64,000 bases of DNA, taken from contig NZ_JACLAL010000006.1 of assembly GCF_014280875.1 (NCBI RefSeq), positions 248,001 to 312,000 on the forward strand, in the 5' to 3' direction. This DNA is from Paenirhizobium daejeonense (lineage in GTDB: Bacteria; Pseudomonadota; Alphaproteobacteria; Rhizobiales; Rhizobiaceae). Below the pieces are notes generated by a model. It had not been told where the DNA came from. It was given only the letters and a program-made list of their open reading frames with translations, and did not search any database. Positions 18,279 through 27,896 of the stretch are shown here, in pieces. Positions within the stretch are counted from its first letter, which is position 1; each line of letters starts with the position of its first letter. Both the position numbers and the translations under genes were made by a program.

Positions 18279-21200
18279 TCAAGTCCGCAACACCCGGTAG
18301 ATCGCCGGAATCACCAGCACGGTCAGAAGTGTCGATGACGCCAGCCCGAAGAGCAGCGAGATCGCCAACCCCTGGAAGATGGGGTCTGTCAGGATCACTA
18401 CTGCGCCGATCATGGCGGCGAGCGCCGTAAGCAGGATCGGCTTGAAGCGGATGGAGCCGGCTTCGATCAGGACTTCGGTCAGGGGACGTTCGGGTGAAGC
18501 CGCATGGCGGATGAAATCCACCAGCAGGATCGAGTTGCGCACGATGATACCGGCCAGTGCGATGAAACCGATCATCGAAGTCGCGGTGAAAGGCGCATGG
18601 AACAGCCAGTGGCCGCCAAGGATGCCGATGAAGGTCAGCGGGATCGGTGTCAGGATGACCAGCGGCAGCTTGAACGAACCGAACTGGGCGACGACGAGGA
18701 TATAGATCCCGAGCAGCGCCACCATGAAGGCCGCCCCCATGTCGCGGAAGGTGACCCAGGTCACTTCCCACTCGCCGTCCCACAGAAGCACGGACTTGCT
18801 CTCATCGGCCGGTTGGCCGTGGAGGGCAATTTCCGGCTTTTCGAGTCCTGTCCAATCCTGTTTGTCCAGCGCATCCTGAACGGCGAGCATGCCGTAAAGC
18901 GGCGCCTCGAAATCACCTGCCAGTTCGGCGGTGACCATCTCGGCATAGCGGCCGTTGTGGCGGAAGATCGGGAATGAGGCCTGCTCTTCCTTCACGCGGA
19001 TGACGTCACCCAACTCAACCACGGAGCGCGAACCGGGCAGCAGGTTGGCGGGGATCGGCGTCGAGAGGAACTTTTCGTCCAGTACCTTCGCACCCTTGGG
19101 CCGGCTGATGACGATCGGGATCGGTGCGCGGCTTTCGCCCCGGTGAGAATAGCCGATGGTTGTGGTGCCGTTGAGGATCGACAGCGTGTCGAAGACATCG
19201 CCTTCCGATACACCGAAGAAGTCGAGATCGTCGGTTGAGATCGTGGCGCGCAGACGGGGGGCGGGTGTTCCGTAGCTATCATCGACATCGACGATGAAGG
19301 GCACGGACTGGAAGGCTTCCTTCACCTTCCCGGCGGTCGCGCGGCGCGTATCGGCATCCGGGCCGTAGATTTCCGCCAGCAGGGTCGCCATGACAGGCGG
19401 TCCGGGCGGCGGTTCCACCACCTTCAGCACGGTTCCCTCCGGCATGGCGACTTCCGCCAGGAGCCGCTTGCGCAGGTCGAGCGCTATGTCATGGCTTGAG
19501 CGGTCACGTTCGCCCTTCGGTGTCAGGTTGAGTTGCACGTCACCCATATAGGCGTTCGAACGCAGATAGGCGTGGCGTACCAGACCGTTGAAGTTGAAGG
19601 GCGCGGCCGTTGCCGCGTGGGTCTGGACACTGATGACTTCCGGCGTGGCCAGCGCCACCCTGGCGACATCCTGAGCCACCGCATCGGTTGCCTCGACGGA
19701 CGAGCCTTCCGGCAGGTCGATCTGCACCTGCAGTTCCGATTTGTTGTCGAAGGGCAGGAGCTTCACCGTGACGTGCTTCGTATAGAAGAGCGAGAGGGAA
19801 CCGAGGGTTGCTACGCCAACGAGCAGAAGGAAGACCCAGCTTGCCTTTTTCGAGGCGAGGATCGGGCGGGCGACCGCGGCATAGCCTTCGCCGAGTCGGC
19901 CGCCGGTGCCGTGAGTGGTGTCGTGATGCAGTTTCGCCTTTCCGGCGATCTTCAGCATCAGCCAGGGTGTGACCACGACGGCGACAAAGAAGGAGAAGAT
20001 CATCGCCGCCGAGGCGTTTGCCGGGATGGGGCTCATATAGGGACCCATCATGCCGGACACGAACATCATCGGCAGCAGGGCGGCAACCACGGTGAGCGTT
20101 GCGACGATGGTGGGATTGCCGACTTCGGCAACGGCGTCGATGGCCGCTTGCCGGCGATCCTTGCCGTCGTTGAAGCCCCAGTGCCGTGCGATGTTCTCGA
20201 TGACGACGATGGCGTCGTCGACGAGAATGCCGATCGAGAAGATCAGGGCGAAGAGCGAGACGCGGTTCAGCGTGTAGCCCATCAGGTTTGCGGCGAAGAG
20301 GGTGAGCAGGATCGTCATCGGGATGACGATCGCGACCACGATGGCCTCGCGGCGGCCGATGGCGACCCAGACGAGCGCGATGATGGAGAGCGTTGCCAAT
20401 CCGAGATGGAAGAGCAGTTCGTTTGCCTTCTCGTTGGCGGTCTCGCCATAATTGCGCGTGACCTCTACCGACATGCTGTCCGGGATCAGCTTGCCCTTCA
20501 GGTCCTCGACACGGTGGAGGATCTCCTCGGAAACGACGACGGCATTGGCGCCAGCGCGCTTGGCGAGCGCCAGCGTGACGGCTGGAACACGCTTCATCTC
20601 GCCGTTCTTGTCCCGCGTGACGGTCGAGGTGCGGGCTTCTTCCGTATCGCTGACGAAAGAAACGTCGGCGACATCGCGCACATAGACGGGGCGGTTGTCG
20701 CGGGTGGTCAGCAACAGGTTGCCGATTTCGGTGGGCGTGGAGAGTGTTTCTCCCGCGACAACGTCGATCTGCCGGCTGTTGCTCCTGACCTCGCCGGTCG
20801 GGAAGGCTCGGTTTGCCGCAGTGACCTTAGCGGAAAGCTGTTGCAACGTTACCCCGTTGAGCGCCAGTTTTTCCGGATCCGGAGCGATGCGGATGGCGTC
20901 CCCCGCCTCGCCGACGAGGTAGCTGAGGCCGACATTGTCGATCTTTGCCATTTCGACGCGCAGTTCGCGGGCGATGCGGGTGAGTGCAGTGGCGTCGACC
21001 TCGGCGCCCTTGTCTTCCGAGGGCGTGAGTGTCAGCGAAACAATGGCCACGTCATCGATGGTGCGTCCGACGACCAGCGGTTCGGGAATGCCGACCGGGA
21101 TGGAACCCATGTTGGCCCGGATCTTGTCGTGTACGCGCAGGACAGCGCTGTCGCCGGAAGTCCCGACGATGAAGCGCGCGGTGACGACCACCTTGTCGTC

Positions 21201-21479
21201 ATAGGTCGTGCTGTAGACGTGTTCGACATCGTTGATGCCCTTGACGATGGTCTCTAGCGGTTCGCTGACGAGTTTGACCGCGTCCTCCGCCTTCAGGCCG
21301 TCGGCGCGCACGATGATGTCGACCATCGGCACGGAGATTTGTGGCTCCTCCTCGCGCGGCAGCGTTATCAGCGCGATGAGGCCGAGCGCGAGCGCAGCAA
21401 GCAGGAAAAGGGGGGTAAGCGGCGAGGTGATGAAGCTCTTTGTCAGGCCGCCAGCAATCCCAAGGCTGGGAATCTTCAT
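18279..21479 (-). CDS. RND-family efflux transporter permease
   Basis: 1066-residue inner-membrane proton-driven pump of the AcrB/MexF superfamily. It has an N-terminal membrane helix (LFLLAALALGLIALITLP), two large periplasmic loops, and the proton-relay helix with paired aspartates in FSIGILVDDAIVVIENI. A second half repeats the fold (MVALLGIYILVVAQFGSF; GIIVRNSILLVDFI). It overlaps the adaptor gene by 4 bases in an operon with a DUF2892 protein. Efflux of drugs, metals or reactive sulfur-type compounds is possible. No outer-membrane channel gene lies adjacent, so a distant TolC-type partner is expected. Confidence 0.95.
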   Translation of the reverse strand: MKIPSLGIAGGLTKSFITSPLTPLFLLAALALGLIALITLPREEEPQISVPMVDIIVRADGLKAEDAVKLVSEPLETIVKGINDVEHVYSTTYDDKVVVTARFIVGTSGDSAVLRVHDKIRANMGSIPVGIPEPLVVGRTIDDVAIVSLTLTPSEDKGAEVDATALTRIARELRVEMAKIDNVGLSYLVGEAGDAIRIAPDPEKLALNGVTLQQLSAKVTAANRAFPTGEVRSNSRQIDVVAGETLSTPTEIGNLLLTTRDNRPVYVRDVADVSFVSDTEEARTSTVTRDKNGEMKRVPAVTLALAKRAGANAVVVSEEILHRVEDLKGKLIPDSMSVEVTRNYGETANEKANELLFHLGLATLSIIALVWVAIGRREAIVVAIVIPMTILLTLFAANLMGYTLNRVSLFALIFSIGILVDDAIVVIENIARHWGFNDGKDRRQAAIDAVAEVGNPTIVATLTVVAALLPMMFVSGMMGPYMSPIPANASAAMIFSFFVAVVVTPWLMLKIAGKAKLHHDTTHGTGGRLGEGYAAVARPILASKKASWVFLLLVGVATLGSLSLFYTKHVTVKLLPFDNKSELQVQIDLPEGSSVEATDAVAQDVARVALATPEVISVQTHAATAAPFNFNGLVRHAYLRSNAYMGDVQLNLTPKGERDRSSHDIALDLRKRLLAEVAMPEGTVLKVVEPPPGPPVMATLLAEIYGPDADTRRATAGKVKEAFQSVPFIVDVDDSYGTPAPRLRATISTDDLDFFGVSEGDVFDTLSILNGTTTIGYSHRGESRAPIPIVISRPKGAKVLDEKFLSTPIPANLLPGSRSVVELGDVIRVKEEQASFPIFRHNGRYAEMVTAELAGDFEAPLYGMLAVQDALDKQDWTGLEKPEIALHGQPADESKSVLLWDGEWEVTWVTFRDMGAAFMVALLGIYILVVAQFGSFKLPLVILTPIPLTFIGILGGHWLFHAPFTATSMIGFIALAGIIVRNSILLVDFIRHAASPERPLTEVLIEAGSIRFKPILLTALAAMIGAVVILTDPIFQGLAISLLFGLASSTLLTVLVIPAIYRVLRT

Positions 21480-22459
21480 GGCAGTACGATCTCGTCGCCG
21501 GCAGCAAGGCCGGTCAGGATTTCAGTCATCGGCTGGCCGTCGATCTGGACCGGTTTCGCGGTCACGACGGCGCGCTCCGTCGTTCCCTCGCCCTTCTTTA
21601 TGGTGACATAATCGACACCATAGCGGTTCTGCAACGCAGCTTTAGGGAGGAAGAGCGCATCGCGCTCCCCAACCGGAACCCGCACGAGGACGCGCTTGTT
21701 GACGAAGGAGGTTGGCAGGTCGCCGACCTCGACATCGGCGATGACCCGGCCGTTGTCGATCTCGGGATAGATCTTGGCCAGACGTCCCTTGCTTTGATGA
21801 CCATTGCCGCTGTCGATCTCTATCGAGGCGCCTTCCCCAAGAAGGTCTGCATGGCGTTCGGGGATCGCGAGGCGCAGATAAAATCCGCCGCCGCCAATGG
21901 TGGCAACGGTCTCGCCTGCCATGATGACGGCATCCCTGGTGACAGGGACAGTCAGTACCTTGCCCTCGGTTGGAGCGAGGACGTCGCCCTCCTTGCCCTG
22001 CTCTATGTAGACAGACCGCTGCGCTTCAGCGGCTGCGATCTGGTTGCGCACGACATCGACCTGTGTGCGCAGGGCATCGAGCCTCTGGGCAGTAGTAACC
22101 CCGCGCTTGATCAGTTCCTCGCCACGGCTCAGTTCCGACTGGGCGTTGTCCAGCGAAGCCTTCAATCCCTGAAGTTGGGCGTCGATCGCGGCGATCTGGA
22201 AGTCGATCTTGTCATCCTTGACCGTGGCGATCACGTCACCTGTACCGACGCTGTCGCCTTCCGTTACCTTGAGTGCGATGACGGTTCCGCCGATGCGGGC
22301 GCGCGCAGACACGTTGTCGCGGGTTTCGACACGACCATAGACCGCCTTCCACTCAGGGACCTTCATCGGCTGGAGGCGAAGGGTTTCCGCGTGCAGCGCG
22401 CTGGTTGCCATGAGCGTGAGTGTGAACGCCGTCAGGCGGGCAAGCGGCTGGACAGTCAT
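21476..22459 (-). CDS. RND efflux periplasmic adaptor (membrane-fusion) subunit
   Basis: 327-residue HlyD/AcrA-type adaptor. ATG 22459 (MTVQPLARLTAFTLTLMATS) gives a clear signal peptide ending SALHAETL and has AGGAA upstream; longer in-frame extensions lack both. Lipoyl-like halves (ARIGGTVIALKVTEGDSV; LAPTEGKVLTVPV) flank an alpha-helical hairpin, followed by beta-barrel and membrane-proximal domains. It connects the RND pump encoded immediately downstream to an outer-membrane channel. The gene lies 26 bases after the DUF2892 gene. Confidence 0.93.
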   Translation of the reverse strand: MTVQPLARLTAFTLTLMATSALHAETLRLQPMKVPEWKAVYGRVETRDNVSARARIGGTVIALKVTEGDSVGTGDVIATVKDDKIDFQIAAIDAQLQGLKASLDNAQSELSRGEELIKRGVTTAQRLDALRTQVDVVRNQIAAAEAQRSVYIEQGKEGDVLAPTEGKVLTVPVTRDAVIMAGETVATIGGGGFYLRLAIPERHADLLGEGASIEIDSGNGHQSKGRLAKIYPEIDNGRVIADVEVGDLPTSFVNKRVLVRVPVGERDALFLPKAALQNRYGVDYVTIKKGEGTTERAVVTAKPVQIDGQPMTEILTGLAAGDEIVLP

Positions 22460-22485
22460 GGTGCTGTTCCTCGTGGCGATTAAAT

Positions 22486-22686
22486 TCAGAATGCGGTTCC
22501 CGAGCGGGCGCCGAGCTTCTTGAAGATCATTGCGGCCGGGCAGAAACCGGTAAAGGCCGATTGCAACAGGTTGGCGCCAATGAAGACGGTGAGCCATACA
22601 AACAGGGGATGTACGAACATCGTCAGCAGGACAGAAAGAAGAACCATCACGCCGGCGAATGCCAGAACCATACGATCGAGAGACAT
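22486..22686 (-). CDS. DUF2892-family small inner-membrane protein
   Basis: 66-residue protein with two hydrophobic helices (MVLAFAGVMVLLSVLLTMFV and a second after HPLFVWLTVFIGANLL) and the Cys-containing FTGFCPA motif typical of DUF2892/YgaP-tail proteins. ATG 22686 has GGAGG 5 bases upstream; a longer ATG at 22746 has no such signal. It is first in the operon with the RND adaptor and pump. DUF2892 proteins are often found with rhodanese or sulfide-responsive genes, which hints at a sulfur-linked role, not proven here. Confidence 0.85.
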   Translation of the reverse strand: MSLDRMVLAFAGVMVLLSVLLTMFVHPLFVWLTVFIGANLLQSAFTGFCPAAMIFKKLGARSGTAF

Positions 22687-22700
22687 GGAGACCTCCGTTA

Positions 22701-22745
22701 GAATACTTTCATACATTCGTATATATGATGATTTATATGTTTGCA
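22701..22745. promoter_or_regulatory. AT-rich candidate promoter/operator of the DUF2892-RND operon
   Basis: An AT-rich patch in an otherwise GC-rich context precedes the operon. It contains the inverted repeat ATAC-ATTC-GTAT (22711-22722) and overlapping TATA-like strings on the minus strand. Such AT-rich dyads are typical of ArsR/BigR-type repressor sites, but no regulator gene is adjacent and the match is only structural. Confidence 0.35.
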
Positions 22746-22800
22746 AGCCTTATTCCGCGCAAGAGAATAAGCAAATACGTCCATTTGCGAAAGGGAAGGT

Positions 22801-23664
22801 TCAGCCCCTTGCCGTAAGGCGTTCGCTGAAGACGATGATCAGACCTGCGCTGCAGATGAGTGCTGCACCGATGAAAACGTTGGCGGCCGGGATGTCGCCC
22901 CAGATCGCATAGCCGAGCACGAAGGCCCAAACGAGGGACGTATATTCGAAGGGAGCGAGAACGGAGATCGGCGCCCGTCGCATACCCTCGAAGAAGGCGA
23001 ATTGGGCACCGCCGCCGATGATGCCGGTCGCCAGTGACAGAGCAAGCTCGACGGGTGTCGGAGTATGCCAGACACCGATCAGCACTGCGCCGGTCAAAAG
23101 CAGGAAGAAACTGTTCGTCACGGTCATCTGCACCAGCGAGCGCGCGCCCATGGCGGTACGGCGAAGCAGAACGGTCGAGAAGGCCCAGAGGCAGGCGGCC
23201 TGAAGCGCGAGATAGACCGGAAGCGTGATCTTCATGCCGATGGGATTGCTGGCGATCAACACACCGAGGAAGCCGACGATGACCGCAAGCCAGCGCGGGA
23301 GCGTCACCCTTTCGTTGAGGATCGGCACTGCTAGCAGAGTCGCGACTACCGGTGCCGCGTAATAGAGCGTCTGCAGAGAGGCGAGTTGCATCGATTTCGC
23401 GGCGTTGTAATAGGAGAGCCACGCGGCAAGCAGCAGAATGCTGCGGATCATCATGGGTTTCACGACCGGGGAGGAGGCCGTCTCGCGAACGAGGGAGGGT
23501 CCGCCGAAGATCAGACATCCGGCAAGGATCGTGGCGCTGCGGAAGAACAGGATCTGCCAGACGGCCGTGGTTTCGACGAGGATCTTGATGGTTCCGTCGT
23601 GCAGGGTGAACAGGAAATAGGAGAGGCTGGTCAGCAGAATGCCGATGCCGACGGAGGTTTTCAC
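22801..23664 (-). CDS. DMT-superfamily (EamA) transporter
   Basis: 287-residue inner-membrane protein with about ten hydrophobic helices in two EamA repeats (first near TIKILVETTAVWQILFFRSA, second near MRRAPISVLAPFEYTSLVWA). The GTG start at 23664 is preferred: AGGTG lies 6 bases upstream and the helix begins immediately, whereas ATG 23760 adds 32 non-conserved residues. Family members export amino acids or other metabolites. It is divergent from an MFS transporter gene, with a 210-base gap between. The substrate is unknown. Confidence 0.9.
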   Translation of the reverse strand: MKTSVGIGILLTSLSYFLFTLHDGTIKILVETTAVWQILFFRSATILAGCLIFGGPSLVRETASSPVVKPMMIRSILLLAAWLSYYNAAKSMQLASLQTLYYAAPVVATLLAVPILNERVTLPRWLAVIVGFLGVLIASNPIGMKITLPVYLALQAACLWAFSTVLLRRTAMGARSLVQMTVTNSFFLLLTGAVLIGVWHTPTPVELALSLATGIIGGGAQFAFFEGMRRAPISVLAPFEYTSLVWAFVLGYAIWGDIPAANVFIGAALICSAGLIIVFSERLTARG

Positions 23665-23874
23665 TCTTGCACCTGTGGAGGATATCGAGGGAGGCGGCAG
23701 GCGCTGGCACGCCGGACGAAGTAAGCGAACACATCTCCCCCGTTCCGCATTTCCTGTCAATCGACATGAACTCGCCTATGTCGCAAAGATACAAATCGTG
23801 AAAAAAGGCACCGCTTCCGTCATTGAGAATTCAATCGATTTAAATAGGATTGTACCAACACGAAGGAGGACGTA

Positions 23875-25086
23875 ATGGCGGAGATAGCGAAGGAAGCTGC
23901 TGTAATGGGCGCGGGCGGCCGTCTGATCACGCGCTCCCGGGCGGCGGTTTCCGCGCTGTTCTTTCTCAACGGATTGATGATAGGCGCCTGGGCGCCGAAG
24001 ATCCCCGTTTTCTCATCGGCGTTGCAGCTCAGTGAGGCTGGTCTTGGTCTCATGCTGTTCGTTTTCGGTATCGGTTCACTTCTTTTGATGCCGATTGCCG
24101 GCATGCAGATCGCCCGGTTCGGCTCCAGCCGCGTCGTTCAGGTCGCAGCTTTTTGCTTTCTGCCGACGATCGTCGGATTAACGCTCGTTCATTCGGTCTG
24201 GGCGGGAGCCATCGCCATATTCCTGTTCGGGGGCATCGGCGGCGCGATGGATGTGGCGATGAATGCAAACGCGGTCGAGGTCGAACGGTCGATGCGCCGC
24301 TCGATCATGTCGTCCTGCCATGCGTGCTGGAGCCTTGGATGCCTGATAGGTTCAGCGACGGGCGGGATTCTTATCGCGTTTATGGGGCCTTTGGGCCACG
24401 CATTGACCGTTGCGAGCGCCGGATTGGCTCTATTTTTCATCATCCGGCCGATGATTTTCTCCGACGCGCCGCATCCGTCGCAACAGCGGGAGCGCGCCCG
24501 CTTTCCGCTTTCGCCGCTGCCCTGGCTGATCGGCATCGTCGCTCTCTTTTCGATGATTCCTGAAGGTTCCATTCTCGATTGGGGTGCACTTTACCTGCGC
24601 GACGAACTCAATGCGCCGACCGCGCTTTCCGGCTTCGCCTTTGCCGCTTTTTCTCTCGCCATGTCGGCTATGCGTTTTGCCGGCGATCTGGTGCGCGACA
24701 GGCTGGGTGCGGTCAGAACGCTGCGGATTTGCGCGGTCATATCTTTCGTCGGTCTCATCATCGCAGGACAGGCACCCAATGTAACGGTTGCGCTGATCGG
24801 CTTCGGTATTGCCGGCATCGGAATTTCCAACATGGTGCCGATCGCCTTTTCGGCCGGCGGCAATATCCCCGGACTTGCGCCGGGGATCGGGCTTTCGGTC
24901 GTCACCACGCTCGGTTATTCCGGTATCCTGTTTGCGCCATCGCTCATCGGCTTCATCGCCGAGTACACTTCGCTTGCCACGATCTATACCGGCGCGTCGC
25001 TGCTCAGCCTCGTCGTACTAGCGCTGTCGGGTCTTGCTCGTCATGCGGACCGGGTCGGCGATACCGAGCAGCGCGCGAACGCCTAA
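23875..25086 (+). CDS. MFS transporter, YbjJ-like
   Basis: 403-residue major-facilitator protein with about 12 hydrophobic segments. The N-terminus has the YbjJ-type pattern GLMIGAWAPKIPVFSS and a first-half loop MQIARFGSSRVV. The central loop lies around SDAPHPSQQRERARF (about residue 200), and the second half starts at PLPWLIGIVALFSMIPEG. The start has a strong AAGGAGG upstream. The gene is monocistronic and converges on the IorB-like gene; their stop codons overlap by 3 bases. The substrate is unknown; sugar-acid or drug export is possible. Confidence 0.9.
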   Translation: MAEIAKEAAVMGAGGRLITRSRAAVSALFFLNGLMIGAWAPKIPVFSSALQLSEAGLGLMLFVFGIGSLLLMPIAGMQIARFGSSRVVQVAAFCFLPTIVGLTLVHSVWAGAIAIFLFGGIGGAMDVAMNANAVEVERSMRRSIMSSCHACWSLGCLIGSATGGILIAFMGPLGHALTVASAGLALFFIIRPMIFSDAPHPSQQRERARFPLSPLPWLIGIVALFSMIPEGSILDWGALYLRDELNAPTALSGFAFAAFSLAMSAMRFAGDLVRDRLGAVRTLRICAVISFVGLIIAGQAPNVTVALIGFGIAGIGISNMVPIAFSAGGNIPGLAPGIGLSVVTTLGYSGILFAPSLIGFIAEYTSLATIYTGASLLSLVVLALSGLARHADRVGDTEQRANA

Positions 25087-27359
25087 GCGAATTCGATCTC
25101 GTTTGCGAAAGGCAGGCGGCGCAGCCGCTTGCCCGTGAGCGCGAAGATGGCATTGCCGAGAGCCGGCATCGACGGCGGCGTACCGGGCTCTCCCGCGCCG
25201 CCCATGTGGGGGGCGTTTTCCAGAAGCTCGACTTCGATCCTCGGACACTTATCGATGCGCAACGCATCGTGCTCATGGAAATTTGATTGTTCGACCGCGC
25301 CATCGGCAAAGGTGATCTGCTGGCCGATGGCGGCCGACAGGCCGAAGACGATGCCGGACATCATCTGGGCCTTGAAGTTGAGCGGATCGAGCACGAGGCC
25401 GGGATCGGCGGCGCACCAGACGTTTTCGATGCGGATCGCGCCGTCCTGCCCGGAGACCTCCACCACTTCGGCGACCCAGGTGCCGAAGGAGAGCGAGAAG
25501 GCAAGGCCTCGGGCGTGGCCCGGTTGCGCGGGCGTTGTCCACCCGGCCATGTCGGCCGCTTTTTCGACCACGGCGCGGGCGACGGGGAAATCCGCCATCA
25601 GCTCCCGACGGAGATCGAGGGGATCGCGCCCGCCGGCATGGGCGATTTCGTCGATGAAGCTTTCATGCATGAAGACGTTGTAGGAGTTTCCGACCGAACG
25701 CCAGAAGCCGACCGGAACCGCCAGCGGCACCTTGCGGCCGTCGATCCGGTAGTTCTCGATGCCATAGGGTTGGTTGAAGGCGCCGTCGATCAGCGCATTG
25801 TCCGGACCGCCCATGGGGATATCGGGATAGTAGCGGCCGACGGCGCTGGTCATCACCGACGGCGAAGCGACGGATCCCACAAGCGCTCGGGGAATGCCTT
25901 TCTCGTCGAGGGATGCCCTGTAGCGTGCCTTGGCCACCGGGCGATAAGGACCGTGGGTCATGTCCTCCTCGCGGGTCCAGGTCACCTTGACCGGCCGGCC
26001 TTCGGCTTCGAGCGCCAGACGAATAGCATAGTCGGAGAAATCCGGCTCGATGCGGCGTCCGAAGCCGCCGCCAAGGAAGGTGGTATGGACCCTGATCTTT
26101 TCCTTCGGCAGGCCGGTGATGCGCGAACCCACCGCGTCGATCAGCGTCGGTCCCTGGTTCGGTGCCCAGACTTCGAGAAGGCCGTCCTTCAGCCGCGCGG
26201 TGGCGTTCATCGGCTCCATGGCGGCATGGGAGAGGAAGGGGGCGTCGTATTCCGCTTCGACGATGCTGTCATGCGGGGCGTCGGCGAATACGAGGTCGGG
26301 ATCGCCAAGCGTGCGCAGGCTGAAGGAATCCGTTCCCTTGAGGGCTTCCGTAAGCAAGGCCTCCATATCGGCGGATGAGGGCGGGATAGGTCCCTTTTCC
26401 CATTTTATGTTGACTGCTTCCGCCGCCTTGAAGGCTCGCCAGGTGTTATCCGCGATGACGCCGATGCCATGGCCGTAAGGGCTATCGATCGCGACGATCT
26501 TCTTTACGCCCGGCATGGCGAGTGCTGTGGTGGCATCGAAGTCCTTCATCCGTCCGCCGGGACTGGGGTTCATCCTGACCGTGCCGTAGAGCATGTCGGG
26601 CAGGTCGACATCGACGCCATAGATCGGTGCGCCGGTGACCTTGGCCAGCATGTCCTTGCGCGGTTGCGGCTTGCCGAGGATCTTCCAGTTTTTCCGTTCG
26701 CGCAGGACGATATCGGATGGCGGCACAAGGTCCGCGGCTTCCAGCGCCACGTCTCCGTAAGAGAGTGTTTGGCCTGATGCGGGATCGGTGATGATGCCGT
26801 CCTTCGTCGTCAACGACGCGGCCTGTGCTCCGAGCCGGCGGGCGGCGGCCTGCTTCAGGGTTTCGCGCGCGGCGGCGCCTGCGTGGCGCATCCTTTCGAA
26901 ACCATCGATCATCGAGGTCGAGCCGCCAGTGAACTGCAAGGCGACGAACTTGGCGACCACTCCCATGGTGCTGCGCAGGCTCTCAGCGAGGAAGCTTTCG
27001 TCGAAACGCGGAAACGGCGCACCTTCGCGCATGGCTGCCGCATTGTAATAAGCGGGCGCGGAAGGGCCATGCTCAATGACCACCTGATCCAGCAGGACGT
27101 CGAGTTCCTCGCAGACGAGGGCGGCAAGCGTGGTGTAGCTGCCCTGTCCCATCTCGGCGCGCGGGGCGATGATGGTGATGCGGTTGTCGGAGCCGATCTT
27201 GACGTAGGGATTGAAGGTTGCTTCGCCCTCGGCGAGCTCGTCCTTCAGCGGATTGGCGAGGGGTTTCCGGTAGCTGTAGTAGCCGAAGGCGACGCCGCCT
27301 GCGACAGCGGCGGTGCCGAGGAGAAAGGTGCGTCGCGCGATCTTGCCGATGCTCGCCAT
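25083..27359 (-). CDS. Molybdenum hydroxylase large subunit, IorB-like
   Basis: 758-residue xanthine-oxidase-family molybdopterin subunit like isoquinoline 1-oxidoreductase beta. The N-terminus has a twin-arginine signal (IARRTFLLGTAAVAGG), so it is exported folded. Cofactor regions include AEMGQGSYTTLAALVCEELD, FLGGGFGRRIEPDF and the late GAGEPGTPPSMPALGNA with the catalytic Glu. ATG 27359 (MASIGKIARRT) is used because the longer frame upstream is a shadow of the small-subunit gene. It lies 2 bases after the [2Fe-2S] subunit gene. It likely hydroxylates an N-heterocycle or oxidises an aldehyde; substrate unknown. Confidence 0.93.
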   Translation of the reverse strand: MASIGKIARRTFLLGTAAVAGGVAFGYYSYRKPLANPLKDELAEGEATFNPYVKIGSDNRITIIAPRAEMGQGSYTTLAALVCEELDVLLDQVVIEHGPSAPAYYNAAAMREGAPFPRFDESFLAESLRSTMGVVAKFVALQFTGGSTSMIDGFERMRHAGAAARETLKQAAARRLGAQAASLTTKDGIITDPASGQTLSYGDVALEAADLVPPSDIVLRERKNWKILGKPQPRKDMLAKVTGAPIYGVDVDLPDMLYGTVRMNPSPGGRMKDFDATTALAMPGVKKIVAIDSPYGHGIGVIADNTWRAFKAAEAVNIKWEKGPIPPSSADMEALLTEALKGTDSFSLRTLGDPDLVFADAPHDSIVEAEYDAPFLSHAAMEPMNATARLKDGLLEVWAPNQGPTLIDAVGSRITGLPKEKIRVHTTFLGGGFGRRIEPDFSDYAIRLALEAEGRPVKVTWTREEDMTHGPYRPVAKARYRASLDEKGIPRALVGSVASPSVMTSAVGRYYPDIPMGGPDNALIDGAFNQPYGIENYRIDGRKVPLAVPVGFWRSVGNSYNVFMHESFIDEIAHAGGRDPLDLRRELMADFPVARAVVEKAADMAGWTTPAQPGHARGLAFSLSFGTWVAEVVEVSGQDGAIRIENVWCAADPGLVLDPLNFKAQMMSGIVFGLSAAIGQQITFADGAVEQSNFHEHDALRIDKCPRIEVELLENAPHMGGAGEPGTPPSMPALGNAIFALTGKRLRRLPFANEIEFA

Positions 27360-27361
27360 GG

Positions 27362-27820
27362 TCACGCTCCCGCCATCTGGCCGGCCGCCCTGTGTATGGC
27401 AGCGCGGATGCGTGGATAGGTGCCGCAGCGACAGAGATTGCCGGACATGGCCGTGTCGATATCCTCGTCCGTCGGGGAGGGATTGGTTTCCAGCAGGGCC
27501 ACGGCGTTCATGATCTGGCCGGCCTGGCAATAGCCGCATTGCGCCACCTGTTCGTCGATCCATGCCTGCTGAACCGCGTGCAAGGTGTCACCCGAGGCAA
27601 GGCCGTCGATGGTGCGGACGGGTGAGGTGACGTCGGCCGCCGCAATCTGGCAGGAGCGCACGGCCTCACCGTCGATGATGACGGTACAGGCGCCGCAAAG
27701 CCCGGCGCCGCAGCCGAATTTCGGGCCTTTGATGTTGAGGGTGTCGCGCAGCGCCCACAGGAGCGGCATGTCGGGTTCCACCTCGATGGCATGGGTGGTG
27801 CCGTTGACGATCAGGTTCAC
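27362..27820 (-). CDS. [2Fe-2S] subunit of molybdenum hydroxylase, IorA-like
   Basis: 152-residue electron-transfer subunit. The N-terminal plant-type [2Fe-2S] site is [12 protein letters not shown] with the fourth Cys in VRSCQI. The C-terminal helical domain carries the second cluster, CGYCQAGQI and CRCGTYPRI. Length and motif order are standard for IorA/CoxS proteins. It is the first gene of the iorAB operon and is divergent from a TetR regulator gene. It passes electrons from the molybdenum site; no FAD subunit is encoded nearby, which is normal for the Ior type. Confidence 0.95.
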   Translation of the reverse strand: MNLIVNGTTHAIEVEPDMPLLWALRDTLNIKGPKFGCGAGLCGACTVIIDGEAVRSCQIAAADVTSPVRTIDGLASGDTLHAVQQAWIDEQVAQCGYCQAGQIMNAVALLETNPSPTDEDIDTAMSGNLCRCGTYPRIRAAIHRAAGQMAGA

Positions 27821-27862
27821 TTCGTTGCCCTCCTGGTTTAGGGTCGCTTGAGACTATCGCTA

Positions 27863-27892
27863 TGACAAAATAACAAAATATGTCAGAACGTC
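27863..27892. promoter_or_regulatory. Candidate operator/promoter between iorAB-like operon and tetR
   Basis: The inverted repeat TGACA (27863-27867) / TGTCA (27881-27885) is separated by 13 AT-rich bases. On the minus strand TTGACG (27892-27887) and TATTTT form a possible -35/-10 pair with 16-base spacing that straddles the repeat. A TetR dimer bound here would block the iorAB-type operon and could also control its own gene, which starts at 27897. Confidence 0.5.
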
Positions 27893-27896
27893 AATT

